Shown: positions 49,740-58,362 of the stretch, in pieces
Layout of the letters: every line of letters begins with the position of its first letter
How positions within the stretch are numbered: position 1 is the stretch's first letter
From: an uncultured Lachnospiraceae bacterium
GTDB lineage: Bacteria > Bacillota > Clostridia > Lachnospirales > Lachnospiraceae
NCBI GenBank assembly: GCA_910584785.1
Contig: CAJUDX010000010.1
Span: 1 to 64,000 of the forward strand
Reading direction: 5' to 3'
Length of the DNA: 64,000 nucleotides
Translations under genes and position numbers: made by a program
Notes under the pieces: model-generated
Seen by the model: only the letters and a program-made list of their open reading frames with translations
What the model was told of the DNA's origin: nothing
Databases searched by the model: none

Positions 49740-51053
49740 ATGACAGCCAGGGAATATCTTGGTAAGATTCCCATGTGGACCAAAAAAAAGAACACATTAG
49801 CGGATATCCGGCGTATCCTTGGCATGTTGGGGAATCCGGATCGGGAGCTTTCAATTATCCATGTGGCAGGAACGAATGGAAAAGGGTCTGTGTGCGCCTA
49901 TCTCACCAGTGCACTTAAGGAGGCTGGATACACGGTGGGGACGTTTACCTCCCCGCATTTATCCAGTATTTGGGAGCGCTTTTTGGTCAATGGTACTCCG
50001 GTGGAAGAGGTGCTTGCCGAGAGAGCCTTTCTCCAGGTGAAGGCTGCGGTGGAAGCGATGATAGGGCAGGGCCTTAATCATCCGTCCTTTTTTGAATTTC
50101 TCTTTCTGATGGCTGCTCTTCTCTTTTCCTGGCAGAAGGTTGACTTCTGGGTCATGGAAACAGGACTTGGCGGGCGGCTGGATGCCACAAATGTGGTGGA
50201 AAAACCTCTGGTTTGTGTTATCACCTCGATAAGCCTTGAGCATACCCAATACCTTGGTCATACGATTGAGGAGATTGCGTGGGAAAAAGCAGGGATAATA
50301 AAAAAACAGGTTCCTGTGGTGTACGACGGAAATTGCAAAATGGCAGCAGAGGTGATTCGGGACAGGGCAAGGGTGATGGAAGCTGAGGCCTATGGTGTGG
50401 TGCGGGCAGATTTTTCCGTGGCCTGGGCAGATGATCCTTATCAAGGTCTGATCATCCGGGAAAAGGGAAAGGCCGAAACGATTGCCATTCCCTTTCCGGC
50501 CCTGTACCAGGCCGATAATGGAGTCCTTGCCTGGAAAACGTTACAGGTTTTAATGGAAGCAAATGAAGTCCAGCCGGAATGCAGGGCACTCCTTCGCCGG
50601 GGAATGGAGAGAATGACCTGGCCCGGTCGGATGGAAGAGATTAGGCCAGGTGTTTACCTGGACGGCGCGCATAATCCCGGAGGGGTACATGCCTTTGTGG
50701 AGAGCGCAAAACGGCTGTCGGCTAAGCGAAGATTCGTGGTGTTTGGCGCGGTTGGTGATAAGGATTACCGGGAAATGATTGCATATCTGTGCCAGGGTCT
50801 TAGACCGGATTTGGCATTGATTGCCCATATACAGAGTGATCGGGATGTAAAGACGGATGCCCTTGAGGAATGTTTTGCACAGGAAGGCTGTCCGGCAAAG
50901 TGTTTTTCGGGGTCAGGAGAAGCAATGACTTATGTATTGTCCCAAAAGGAAGAAGATGATCTTGTCTTTTGCCTGGGGTCTCTGTATTTAATTGGGGAAA
51001 TCAGGGGATATTTTGAAGGGACTTGGATTACAACAAGGAGGAAAAACGATTGA
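49740..51053 (+). CDS. folC: Dihydrofolate synthase / folylpolyglutamate synthase
   Basis: Mur-ligase-type ATP enzyme of 437 residues that adds glutamate to dihydropteroate and to tetrahydrofolates. The P-loop is HVAGTNGKGSVCAYL (residues about 41-55). PHLSSIWERFLVNG is the omega-loop region, and WVMETGLGGRLDATNVV and ITSISLEHTQYLG are family signatures. The C-terminal domain has LDGAHNPGGVHAF. GGGAGGAAG stands before the ATG. It overlaps the small downstream gene by 4 nt, so translation is coupled. Confidence 0.96.
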   Translation: MTAREYLGKIPMWTKKKNTLADIRRILGMLGNPDRELSIIHVAGTNGKGSVCAYLTSALKEAGYTVGTFTSPHLSSIWERFLVNGTPVEEVLAERAFLQVKAAVEAMIGQGLNHPSFFEFLFLMAALLFSWQKVDFWVMETGLGGRLDATNVVEKPLVCVITSISLEHTQYLGHTIEEIAWEKAGIIKKQVPVVYDGNCKMAAEVIRDRARVMEAEAYGVVRADFSVAWADDPYQGLIIREKGKAETIAIPFPALYQADNGVLAWKTLQVLMEANEVQPECRALLRRGMERMTWPGRMEEIRPGVYLDGAHNPGGVHAFVESAKRLSAKRRFVVFGAVGDKDYREMIAYLCQGLRPDLALIAHIQSDRDVKTDALEECFAQEGCPAKCFSGSGEAMTYVLSQKEEDDLVFCLGSLYLIGEIRGYFEGTWITTRRKND

Positions 51054-51190
51054 TTAACTTTGACGAAGAAATTGCACGATTTAAGCCCAGCTTAGAGGTT
51101 GGCGACGTGGAAGATGCTATTGGAAAATGTGATTTAACAGACATGACCGACATTATGATTGAAATAATGAAGGCTGCGAAGGAAGATTAG
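51050..51190 (+). CDS. Small acidic 46-residue protein coupled to folC
   Basis: A 46-residue protein (MINFDEEIARFKPSLEVGD..., ending IMIEIMKAAKED) read from TTG 51050, which overlaps the folC stop codon (TTGA). AGGAGG is 8 nt upstream. It is acidic and helical, and ends 6 bp before the TPR protein gene. The tight packing between two real genes and the good ribosome site argue that it is translated. No named family recognised; the position suggests a small accessory of the TPR protein. Confidence 0.72.
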   Translation: MINFDEEIARFKPSLEVGDVEDAIGKCDLTDMTDIMIEIMKAAKED

Positions 51191-51196
51191 AGACGA

Positions 51197-52501
51197 ATGG
51201 ATAATGCGAAGAGAAACCGCCAGGTTGCAAATGGTTTTTACAATCTGGGACTGGAAAAAGCGAAGCGACGGGATTTAACCGGAGCAGTGGAGTATTTAAA
51301 AAAGAGCCTGCGTTTTGATAAATATCAAATGGACGCCCGAAACCTTTTAGGCCTGGTGTTTTATGAGCTGGGAGAAACAGCGGATGCCCTGATGCAGTGG
51401 GTAATCAGTATGAATCTGCACCCGGAGGACAATCCGGCGGATAGTTTTCTGGAGAAAATCCAGAGAAAACCGGGGCAGCTGGAAAAGGAAAATCAGACGC
51501 TTCAGGCCTATAACCAGGCATTGGCGTATATAAAAAGTAAAAATGAGGACTTAGCTGTTCTTCAGCTAAACCGTGCGGTGGAGGCAAATCCTCATTTTGT
51601 TAAGGCACAGATGCTGCTGGCCCTGATTTGTATGTCCCAGGGCGATTACGTAAAGGCGGGGAAATCCCTGCTTCAGGTACTGCAAATCGATAAAAGCAAC
51701 GCTGCCGCACAGCAGTATATGACGATCGTAAAGCAGAATACCGGGCGTGAGGAAGCAGAGCAGAAAAAGCAGAAAAATGCCTATTCCCATCGCCAGATGG
51801 AGGAGGATGATATTATTATTCCTCCGGCCTATAAGGAAAGTTCGGGATGGAGCAGTATTTTAAATATTATCGCCGGGTTGGTGATCGGAATGGCAGCCAT
51901 GTTCTTTTTGGTAATGCCTGCGATTACAAAATCCTTAAATGCCTCTCATAACCAGGAACTGATTTCCTACAGCCAGAAGATTAATGAGCTGAATCAGGAA
52001 CTGGATGTGGTGAAGGGCGATTATACTTCCTTAGAGACAGAGGCGGGACAGATGAAGGAACAGCTTGCCACGATAGAAGAGGAAAACCAGGCAAGGCTGA
52101 ATCAGTATCAGATCTTAATTGGAATCCTGCAGGCTTACCGCAATGACGATTTAATGACCACTGCCCAGCTTTTTAGTATGCTGGACGCTTCTTTAATTAC
52201 CGATGAGGACGTACTTGCTATTGTCAATGCAATCGCAGAGGATATGACCACGAATGGCTATCAGACCCTGCAGAATATGGGTACTGCGGCCTGGAATACC
52301 GGGCGTTTGGATGATGCGATTCAGTATTACGAGAAAAGTATTCAGGTAAAACCAGATAATACCTCTGCCATGTTCCTTTTGGGCCGGCTTTATCAGGATC
52401 AGGAAAACACAGAGAAGGCCAATTTCTGGTTTGGAAAGATTCTCGACGAGTTCCCGGAAAGCAGCCAGGCAGAGCGGGCCAGGGAGGCAAGAGGGTATTA
52501 A
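51197..52501 (+). CDS. Membrane-anchored TPR protein with coiled coil
   Basis: A 434-residue protein. N-terminal tetratricopeptide repeats (about 10-165; VANGFYNLGLEKAKRRDLTG, NLLGLVFYELGETADALMQW, AQMLLALICMSQGDYVKAGK) are cytoplasmic. One membrane segment (about 217-238; ILNIIAGLVIGMAAMFFLVM) follows. The outer part has a coiled coil (about 250-300; YSQKINELNQELDVVKGDYT) and a further TPR pair (AAWNTGRLDDAIQYYEKSIQ, SAMFLLGRLYQDQENTEKAN). It is probably a scaffold across the membrane. It sits between folC and the spoIIA operon; no spore link is shown. Confidence 0.88.
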   Translation: MDNAKRNRQVANGFYNLGLEKAKRRDLTGAVEYLKKSLRFDKYQMDARNLLGLVFYELGETADALMQWVISMNLHPEDNPADSFLEKIQRKPGQLEKENQTLQAYNQALAYIKSKNEDLAVLQLNRAVEANPHFVKAQMLLALICMSQGDYVKAGKSLLQVLQIDKSNAAAQQYMTIVKQNTGREEAEQKKQKNAYSHRQMEEDDIIIPPAYKESSGWSSILNIIAGLVIGMAAMFFLVMPAITKSLNASHNQELISYSQKINELNQELDVVKGDYTSLETEAGQMKEQLATIEEENQARLNQYQILIGILQAYRNDDLMTTAQLFSMLDASLITDEDVLAIVNAIAEDMTTNGYQTLQNMGTAAWNTGRLDDAIQYYEKSIQVKPDNTSAMFLLGRLYQDQENTEKANFWFGKILDEFPESSQAERAREARGY

Positions 52502-52663
52502 ATGCAGCGGGGGACAGACTGCGTATAGAAAACAGAAGATTGGGGACTGAAAAACAAAGTATAGAAAACAAAAATCGTGAACTAAAAGAGAAACAGAAAA
52601 AGGAAGAACACCAAAGAGAAGAAGATTCTTTTTGGCGTTCTTTTTTATTACTATGTTATATCA

Positions 52664-52673
52664 TTTGTCAAAA
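52664..52673. promoter_or_regulatory. Possible Spo0A box before spoIIAA
   Basis: TTTGTCAAAA resembles a clostridial Spo0A box (TTTGTC-RAAA). It lies only 26 bp 5' of the spoIIAA ATG, close to a TATGTTATA that could be a -10, so its position is not typical for activation. A sigma-H pattern (AAAGGAAGA near 52597) upstream is weak. Confidence 0.3.
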
Positions 52674-52698
52674 GTTTGGGTTGAGAAAGGGGTTTTTT

Positions 52699-53046
52699 AT
52701 GGAACAGAATGTATTTTCTTATGAAGCCAGGGGGAATACGCTGGTTATTCATCTTCCCAGGGAACTGGATCATCACAATTGCAGGAATCTGCGCTATGAG
52801 ACAGATTTATTGCTGGCGGAAAATTATATTCGCAGGATTGTCTTTGATTTTAGCCAGACCGAATTTATGGATTCATCAGGGATTGGTGTGCTGCTTAACC
52901 GTTATAAGCAGATGGCTGGGAGCGGCGGAACGGTGGCATTGTACGGCGCAGGCGCCCAGGTGCACCGGATTTTAAATGTGGGCGGCCTTTCGCGGCTGGT
53001 ACCCTGTTTTGAAACAAAGGAGGCTGCCCTGGCGCTGGCCCGGTAG
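52699..53046 (+). CDS. spoIIAA: Anti-sigma-F factor antagonist SpoIIAA
   Basis: A 115-residue STAS-domain protein that, when dephosphorylated, pulls SpoIIAB off sigma-F in the forespore. The phosphorylated serine lies in FSQTEFMDSSGIGVLLNRY, the family signature. ATG 52699 gives the normal length; a longer in-frame reading from 52540 lacks a ribosome site and would add a 53-residue charged N-terminus. It is first of the spoIIAA-spoIIAB-sigF operon, which continues into spoVAA-AB-AC without a terminator. Confidence 0.96.
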   Translation: MEQNVFSYEARGNTLVIHLPRELDHHNCRNLRYETDLLLAENYIRRIVFDFSQTEFMDSSGIGVLLNRYKQMAGSGGTVALYGAGAQVHRILNVGGLSRLVPCFETKEAALALAR

Positions 53047-53067
53047 CCTGGAAAGGAAGAGAAGCAG

Positions 53068-53541
53068 ATGACGGATAGAAGAGAAAGAAAAGAAGAGGAT
53101 GTGAAAATTGAGGATGGGAGGAATGAGGACCGGATATTGCTGGAAATGGACAGTATATCACGAAATGAAGAGTTTGCCCGTGTGGTTATGGCAGTATTTA
53201 TGAGCAGGATGAATCCCACGCTGGAAGAGCTGGACGATGTAAAGACAGCGGTTTCCGAGGCAGTGACCAATGCTATTATTCACGGATACCGACAGGAAAA
53301 GGGCATTGTATACATAGAAGGAATCATCGCGGGAAATGAGCTGACGGTGGTGGTTAAGGATAGGGGAGTCGGCATGGAAAATATTAAACAGGCCATGGAA
53401 CCGATGTATACCTCCGACAAAAGCGGCGAGCGCTCCGGCATGGGATTTTCTTTTATGGAAGCTTTTATGGATCATCTTGAGGTCGATTCCCAACCGGGAG
53501 AAGGCACCATGGTCCGAATGAAAAAGCGGATAGGAGGATAA
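53068..53541 (+). CDS. spoIIAB: Anti-sigma-F factor and kinase SpoIIAB
   Basis: Serine kinase and anti-sigma factor of the Bergerat (GHKL) type that holds sigma-F inactive before septation and phosphorylates SpoIIAA. It is 157 residues, about 12-20 more than usual because of a charged N-terminal tail (TDRRERKEEDVKIEDGRNED). ATP-site boxes are intact: N box SEAVTNAIIHGY, G1 VKDRGVGM, G2 KSGERSGMGFSFM. It is separated from spoIIAA by 21 bp and from sigF by 3 bp. Confidence 0.96.
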   Translation: MTDRRERKEEDVKIEDGRNEDRILLEMDSISRNEEFARVVMAVFMSRMNPTLEELDDVKTAVSEAVTNAIIHGYRQEKGIVYIEGIIAGNELTVVVKDRGVGMENIKQAMEPMYTSDKSGERSGMGFSFMEAFMDHLEVDSQPGEGTMVRMKKRIGG

Positions 53542-53544
53542 CCC

Positions 53545-54261
53545 GTGGACGAAACCATGCATCTGATTCAAATGGCTCACCAAGGGGATAAAACGGCCAG
53601 AGACAGACTGGTGGTAGAAAATATGGGATTAATCTGGAGTATTGTTCGGAGATTTGAGGGACGCGGTCATGAAATGGAGGACTTATTTCAAATCGGATCA
53701 ATTGGACTGATGAAGGCGGTTGATCATTTTGATTTAAGCCTGGGGGTAAAATTCTCAACTTATGCTGTTCCCATGATTTGTGGGGAAATTAAGCGTTTTC
53801 TCCGGGATGACGGCATGATTAAGGTAAGCCGATCGCTAAAGGAGCTGGGGATTCGCGTCAATGGGGCCAGGCAGGAACTTAGTAAAACCCTGGGCAGAGA
53901 CCCTACGCTTGATGAGGTGGCGAAGGCGGTGGAGGCCAGCAGCGAACAGGTGGCAGCCGCCATAGAAGCAGTAGCTGAGGTGGAGTCACTCTATCGCCCT
54001 GCCAGTTATGGGGATGAGCAGGGAATGATGCTGCTGGAGCGTATTCCCGAAGAAAATGAGGCCCATGAAAAGCTTTTAAATTCCATGGTGCTGAAAGAAC
54101 TGGTGGAGGAATTGGAGGAGAGAGATAAGGAGATTATTATTCGAAGGTATTTTAATAACCAGACACAGAGCCAGGTTGCCAAAGAATTACAAATTTCCCA
54201 GGTTCAGGTATCGCGTCTGGAAAAGAAAATTTTAAAATCGATGAGGGAAAAAATCGTATAG
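53545..54261 (+). CDS. sigF: Forespore sigma factor sigma-F
   Basis: A 238-residue SigF/SigG-type sigma factor, the first compartment-specific sigma of the forespore. Region 2 (RLVVENMGLIWSIVRRFEGR, DLFQIGSIGLMKAVDHFDLS, FSTYAVPMICGEIKRFLRDD), region 3 (ELGIRVNGARQELSKTLGRD) and region 4 (SQVAKELQISQVQVSRLEKK) are all present. The start is GTG 53545 with AGGAGG 7 nt upstream, immediately after spoIIAB. Gene order identifies it as sigma-F rather than sigma-G. Confidence 0.96.
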   Translation: MDETMHLIQMAHQGDKTARDRLVVENMGLIWSIVRRFEGRGHEMEDLFQIGSIGLMKAVDHFDLSLGVKFSTYAVPMICGEIKRFLRDDGMIKVSRSLKELGIRVNGARQELSKTLGRDPTLDEVAKAVEASSEQVAAAIEAVAEVESLYRPASYGDEQGMMLLERIPEENEAHEKLLNSMVLKELVEELEERDKEIIIRRYFNNQTQSQVAKELQISQVQVSRLEKKILKSMREKIV

Positions 54262-54300
54262 AATTTCAGGGAATCGGAGATACTGGAAAGGAAATCAGCA

Positions 54301-54328
54301 AGGTTTAGCGAAGGCTGAAGCTAAACCT
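54301..54328. other. Perfect hairpin between sigF and the spoVA genes
   Basis: AGGTTTAGC (54301-54309) and GCTAAACCT (54320-54328), a perfect 9-bp stem with a 10-nt loop and no T-run. It may attenuate or stabilise the transcript, or separate the early sigF part from forespore-expressed spoVA. Confidence 0.5.
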
Positions 54329-54390
54329 GAATGGGCAGAAGGCTGGACTTAAGTCGGGCTGGAGCAAATTTTTCTAGGAAGGTGTGTGCA

Positions 54391-54549
54391 ATGGATTCCC
54401 TGAAATTTATTTTTAGTATTTTATTATTTCTTTTATGTACATTACTTATCGGCGGCTTTGTCTGGGTGATGCTTTTTGGAATCCCCAAAAGTGCCATGGA
54501 CGGCGGAACGCTGGTGAAGCTGTTGGGGCAAATGTGTTGGAGGTGCTGA
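54391..54549 (+). CDS. Small membrane protein between sigF and spoVAA
   Basis: A 52-residue protein with one long hydrophobic segment (FIFSILLFLLCTLLIGGFVW) and the tail KSAMDGGTLVKLLGQMCWRC. ATG 54391 has AGGAAGGTG about 7 nt upstream, and a longer upstream reading has no such site. The end overlaps the possible GTG start of spoVAA. I do not recognise it; its place inside the spoIIA-spoVA unit suggests a spore membrane role. Confidence 0.65.
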   Translation: MDSLKFIFSILLFLLCTLLIGGFVWVMLFGIPKSAMDGGTLVKLLGQMCWRC

Positions 54550-54605
54550 GGAGAGTGGATAAAGAAAAGGAAAAACAGGAAAGCGCCAGGGAAGGCAAGG
54601 AGATT

Positions 54606-55430
54606 ATGGCTCAGACGGAGAAGGGTGGCAGTACAAAAACTACAGAAAACGGGAAAAATGGCAGTACAATAACTGCGGAAACTGGGGAAAATGGCAGTAC
54701 AATAATCGCGGAAAGCGGAGAAAATGAAAACGCAGGCATAGGAAAGGAAACCAGAGAGAGCCGAAACAAAGGGAAGGGAAGTGCTGAACCTGGGGGCAGT
54801 AAAAGCAATCCACAGGTGTATTTGAAACTGAATCAGATCAGTGAGGTTCAAACGGAAAAGGTAAAATTAAAAGATATTGCCAAGGTTTTCTGTCAGGATA
54901 CGGTACTTTTAGCCAAGTGCAACAGTCTGACGGTAAAAGTTATTCATGAAAAACAGGAAAAGCGCTTCATTGGGGATGTGCTGGAGATTATTGAAAAAAT
55001 CAATCAAATCGCTCCAAAGGCACAGGTGGATAATCTGGGGGAAACGGATTATATTATTGATTACCGACCGCCGCAGCCTTCCCGCAAGGCTTGGCAGTGG
55101 ATAAAGACAATATTTGTCTGTATAATCAGCTTTTGCGGGGCAGCGTTTGCCATTATGACTTTTAACAATGATGTGGACGTGCCTGCACTTTTTCATGAAC
55201 TTTACTGGCTGGTGATGGGGAAGGAGTCAAATGGATTTACCGTACTGGAGGCGTCATATTCCATTGGGCTTTCTTTGGGGATACTGGTCTTTTTTAATCA
55301 TTTTATGAAATGGAAACTGACAGAAGACCCTACGCCGCTGGAAGTCCAGATGCGGACCTATGAGGACGATATTTGCAAGACCTTGATTCAGAATAACGGC
55401 AGAAAGGAGAAGGAGGTCGATGTTACTTAA
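54606..55430 (+). CDS. spoVAA: Stage V sporulation protein AA
   Basis: Subunit of the SpoVA dipicolinate channel. From about residue 70 it matches SpoVAA: VYLKLNQISEVQTEKVKLKD, a first helix FVCIISFCGAAFAIMTFNND, then SYSIGLSLGILVFFNHFMKW and the tail EDPTPLEVQMRTYEDDICKT. Before that is an unusual polar leader of about 65 residues with three 12-residue repeats of the type NGSTITAETGE. The start is uncertain: ATG 54606 has AAGGAG only 3 nt away; GTG 54555 with GGAGGTG upstream is an alternative. It overlaps spoVAB by 11 nt. Confidence 0.9.
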   Translation: MAQTEKGGSTKTTENGKNGSTITAETGENGSTIIAESGENENAGIGKETRESRNKGKGSAEPGGSKSNPQVYLKLNQISEVQTEKVKLKDIAKVFCQDTVLLAKCNSLTVKVIHEKQEKRFIGDVLEIIEKINQIAPKAQVDNLGETDYIIDYRPPQPSRKAWQWIKTIFVCIISFCGAAFAIMTFNNDVDVPALFHELYWLVMGKESNGFTVLEASYSIGLSLGILVFFNHFMKWKLTEDPTPLEVQMRTYEDDICKTLIQNNGRKEKEVDVT

Positions 55431-55863
55431 CGGGAAGCTTTGGTTTCTGGGCTTTTTCGGGCTGGCTGCCGGGGGGATTATTGCCGCGGGGATCTTTGCC
55501 TTTCTGGCGATTATCGGTGTATTTCCGCGTCTGATGGGAAAAACGGGGACAAAGGGGAAGATTATGCTTTTTGAAACCTGTATTATTGCCGGGGGAATCC
55601 TTGGAAATATCGTTGACTTGTATGAATTTTCTTTTCCAGTGGGTGCCGTGATTGGAAATATATTGTTCGGGGTGTTTGGGCTGGCGACGGGCATATTTGT
55701 TGGCTGTCTGGTGATGTCGCTGGCAGAAACCCTAAATGCCCTTCCCGTGGTGACTCGAAGGATTCATTTGGCAGTTGGTCTGCAATACATTATTCTTGCT
55801 GTGGCAGTGGGGAAATTATGCGGCTCGCTGGCGTTTTTCTGGTATGGAATAGGGGGAGGATGA
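55420..55863 (+). CDS. spoVAB: Stage V sporulation protein AB
   Basis: A 147-residue protein with four membrane helices (GFFGLAAGGIIAAGIFAFLA, TCIIAGGILGNIVDL, VIGNILFGVFGLATGIFVGC, LQYIILAVAVGKLCGSLAFF). It is the SpoVAB subunit of the spore channel, recognised by its place between spoVAA and spoVAC and by the MSLAETLNALPVVTRRIHL segment. GAAGGAGG precedes the ATG inside the end of spoVAA. Expected to be expressed in the forespore. Confidence 0.93.
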   Translation: MLLNGKLWFLGFFGLAAGGIIAAGIFAFLAIIGVFPRLMGKTGTKGKIMLFETCIIAGGILGNIVDLYEFSFPVGAVIGNILFGVFGLATGIFVGCLVMSLAETLNALPVVTRRIHLAVGLQYIILAVAVGKLCGSLAFFWYGIGGG

Positions 55864-55955
55864 AAGATAAAATGAATGATAAAACGTGTATGGGCGTGGA
55901 TAGGGGCAGGATAAAAAAGGAATAGGGCAAAAACAGGCAGAAGGGAGAAATACAA

Positions 55956-56411
55956 ATGGAAATCAATAAAGATGCATATAATGCGTATGTTAAAGAAATA
56001 ACACCAGTAAATAATGTATGGGCAGATATGGGGAAGGCTTTTTTGACCGGAGGGGTGATTTGTACTGCAGCACAGCTGATTACCAATGGACTGACCGGAA
56101 GCCTGGGACTGGAAAAAGAGGCAGCTTCAGCCTGGACGTTAATTATTTTAATTGGGGCAAGTATCTTGGCTACGGGATTTAATTTATATCCAAAGATTGT
56201 AAAATGGGGCGGCGCAGGGGCACTGGTGCCGATAACCGGATTTGCCAATTCTGTGGTGTCGCCGGCGATTGAGTATAAGGCGGAAGGACAGGTATTTGGG
56301 ATTGGGTGTAAGATTTTTACGATTGCAGGGCCGGTGATTTTGTATGGAATTTTAGCGAGTTGGATATTAGGCGTGATTTATTGGGTTGGAGGGGTGATGG
56401 GGATTTTTTGA
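55956..56411 (+). CDS. spoVAC: Stage V sporulation protein AC
   Basis: A 151-residue SpoVAC protein, the subunit reported in B. subtilis to act as a mechanosensitive channel for DPA release. It begins MEINKDAYNAYVKEITP and has AFLTGGVICTAAQLIT, WTLIILIGASILATGFNLYP and the conserved loop KWGGAGALVPITGFANSVVS. It is the last spoVA gene in this block: spoVAD and spoVAE, which normally follow at once, are at 3334-4880. What follows instead is a recombinase relic and an Rpn-type gene. Confidence 0.95.
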   Translation: MEINKDAYNAYVKEITPVNNVWADMGKAFLTGGVICTAAQLITNGLTGSLGLEKEAASAWTLIILIGASILATGFNLYPKIVKWGGAGALVPITGFANSVVSPAIEYKAEGQVFGIGCKIFTIAGPVILYGILASWILGVIYWVGGVMGIF

Positions 56412-56665
56412 GAATGAAATAGAATGGGTAGTTTAGAAATTTATAATAATAGAATCGTTTGTATTTTGAGGCAGAATGATAGGAGAAAGGACTTTTATTA
56501 TTCTGCTTTTTGTTGTACGTTTAATAGTTTTCGATTATAATCCTGTTTTTGACAGTTTACAAGGCAGAGAAGGGCTTGTCTGCTGTCTAAACCATTGGTT
56601 TCTTTGTGCTTTTAGAAGTTACGTTATCTTACCTCATCGTTTGAGAGGAAAAAGCTGTCTGGATT

Positions 56666-56824
56666 CAAAGTACCGTAAGAAAAATTATCCGGGATGAACG
56701 ATATACGGGAAAGATGATTTCTAATGTGCGAAGCTGTGTGGAAGTTGGGAAGAATGTGATAAAGAATAATCCAAGCAGTGAATGGATTGTAGTTGAGGGT
56801 ACACATGAGGGAATTGTGGAGTAA
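56666..56824 (+). pseudogene. Relic of a large serine recombinase
   Basis: In one frame the DNA reads QSTVRKIIRDERYTGKMISN, then SCVEVGKNVIKNNPSSEWIV, then VEGTHEGIVE and a stop. This is the middle of the Recombinase domain of large serine integrases (xVRKIIRDERYTG..., WIVVEGTHEGIV). Nothing before or after it belongs to such a protein, so it is a fragment of about 53 residues. The rest of 56412-57069 shows no gene. Confidence 0.75.
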
Positions 56825-57069
56825 TTTTGCATAGGATTGATATGAAAACAGAAAATTTTGAAAGATTATCGAAGGATTGAAAAATAAAGTGGAAATAAGT
56901 AATTGAATATGGTATACTATAGGCAATTAAACTTGTGCCTTATCAGACGAAGTTTGTGTATCCCGATGAGAGTTAAGAGAGTTAGGAGGGTATATTTTTT
57001 AGGATCTGACTTCACGAGTGCCCGGATAGTTATCGTATTTCAAATTTGATTTAGATTGGAGAATTATTA

Positions 57070-58005
57070 ATGACAAAAGGTTTTGTTGTAAATACGCCAT
57101 ATGATGACGTGTTTCGCACAATGCTCAATGATTGCAGCCGTTTGATTATTCCTGTAATTAATGAAATTTTTTGCGAAAACTATCGTGGAGATGAGAAGAT
57201 TGTTTTTTCACCAGAAATTCATTTTGTGAATCAACAGGATGGGGAAGAAACAAAACGGATCACAGACAGCAGCTTTGAGATTATCGGAGAGAAAGAAACA
57301 AAATTTTTGCTAGAATGTCAGAGCACTGCGGACAGCAGCATGTTGATAAGGATTTTTGAATATGCTACACAGATTGCTTTGGATCAGGGAGAGCTGGAAA
57401 ATAATGTACTTAAAGTAGAAATACCACGTTCGGCTATTTTGTTCCTTCGTTCAAATGGAGCAACTCCCGATAAGATGAAGATCGAGATAAAAACTCCAGG
57501 AGGGGTGAATAGCTTTGATGTTCCGGTGATGAAGGCACAGAAATATAGTATTGATGATATTTTTGAAAAGGGATTATTGTTTTTGATTCCGTTTTATATT
57601 TTCTCCCATGAATCTCGTTTTCAAGAGTATGAGCTTGATGAAGATGCGTTGAAAGAGTTAAAAATAGAATATATGGAGATAGTAAAACGTCTGGATAGTT
57701 TGTTGGAAAGTGGGAGCATTAGTGTATATACAAAAAAGATGATTGTAGAAATGTCAAATAAAGTTGTTAATCATCTTGCGCAGAAGTATGATAATGTCAA
57801 GGAAGGAGTGACATCGATTATGGGTGGAAAGGTTCTTGAATATGAGGCGAAACAAATTTTAAATGAGGGAAAAATTGAAGGAAGAATAGAACAGGCGAGA
57901 GAAACTGCACAAATTCTCAGGGGAATGGGAATTAGTGAAGAAAAAATAGCTAAGGCTGTGAATGTTAGTATTGGGGTTTTGAAAGAGTGGTTTAGTGCAA
58001 ATTAG
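57070..58005 (+). CDS. Rpn-family nuclease / PD-(D/E)XK putative transposase
   Basis: A 311-residue protein of the Rpn (recombination-promoting nuclease) / PDDEXK_2 group, once labelled transposases. The start VNTPYDDVFRTMLNDCSRLI is typical. The nuclease core has DSSFEIIGEKETKFLLECQS (Asp, then Glu-x-Gln) and IRIFEYATQIALDQ. The C-terminal helical region (ARETAQILRGMGISEEKIAK) is the usual repeat-like tail. GGAG precedes the ATG. It often occurs in many copies in gut Firmicutes and marks variable DNA. It lies downstream of the truncated spoVA operon. Confidence 0.9.
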   Translation: MTKGFVVNTPYDDVFRTMLNDCSRLIIPVINEIFCENYRGDEKIVFSPEIHFVNQQDGEETKRITDSSFEIIGEKETKFLLECQSTADSSMLIRIFEYATQIALDQGELENNVLKVEIPRSAILFLRSNGATPDKMKIEIKTPGGVNSFDVPVMKAQKYSIDDIFEKGLLFLIPFYIFSHESRFQEYELDEDALKELKIEYMEIVKRLDSLLESGSISVYTKKMIVEMSNKVVNHLAQKYDNVKEGVTSIMGGKVLEYEAKQILNEGKIEGRIEQARETAQILRGMGISEEKIAKAVNVSIGVLKEWFSAN

Positions 58006-58362
58006 GTTGTGAAATAGATTGGAAGAGAAAACGGATCGGTTAAAGATTGTTATAAAAAAGAAATGTGAATTACTGAAATGGAAATCTTTTATATATTATT
58101 TCTTTGATAATGATGGTATTTTATATGAAATATCTTTCGCATTGTTTTTAGGTGTAATAGGAGTTTGTCAACAGGTCCAATTTGAAACGCTCTCTCTTTG
58201 TCAAGTTAGTTGAATAATCCATCTTATTATGGTTTTATAAAAATGGGTTGAATTAGTGCAGTGCCTATTTTTTAGACACCTACACTAAAGCAATATCCCT
58301 GATCTGGCTGACTCCTCCCAGTGCTGCGCTCTTTGGGCTTGTAATTAATCTTCTTTACTTTA

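Noticed and set aside
52540..52698. N-terminal extension of spoIIAA by 53 residues
   Set aside because: It lacks a ribosome site, is Lys/Glu-rich, and is absent from the SpoIIAA family. The ATG at 52699 gives the normal 115 residues.
58019..58213. 64-codon plus-strand frame after the Rpn gene
   Set aside because: TTG start without a ribosome site, low-complexity AT-rich content, and no family resemblance.
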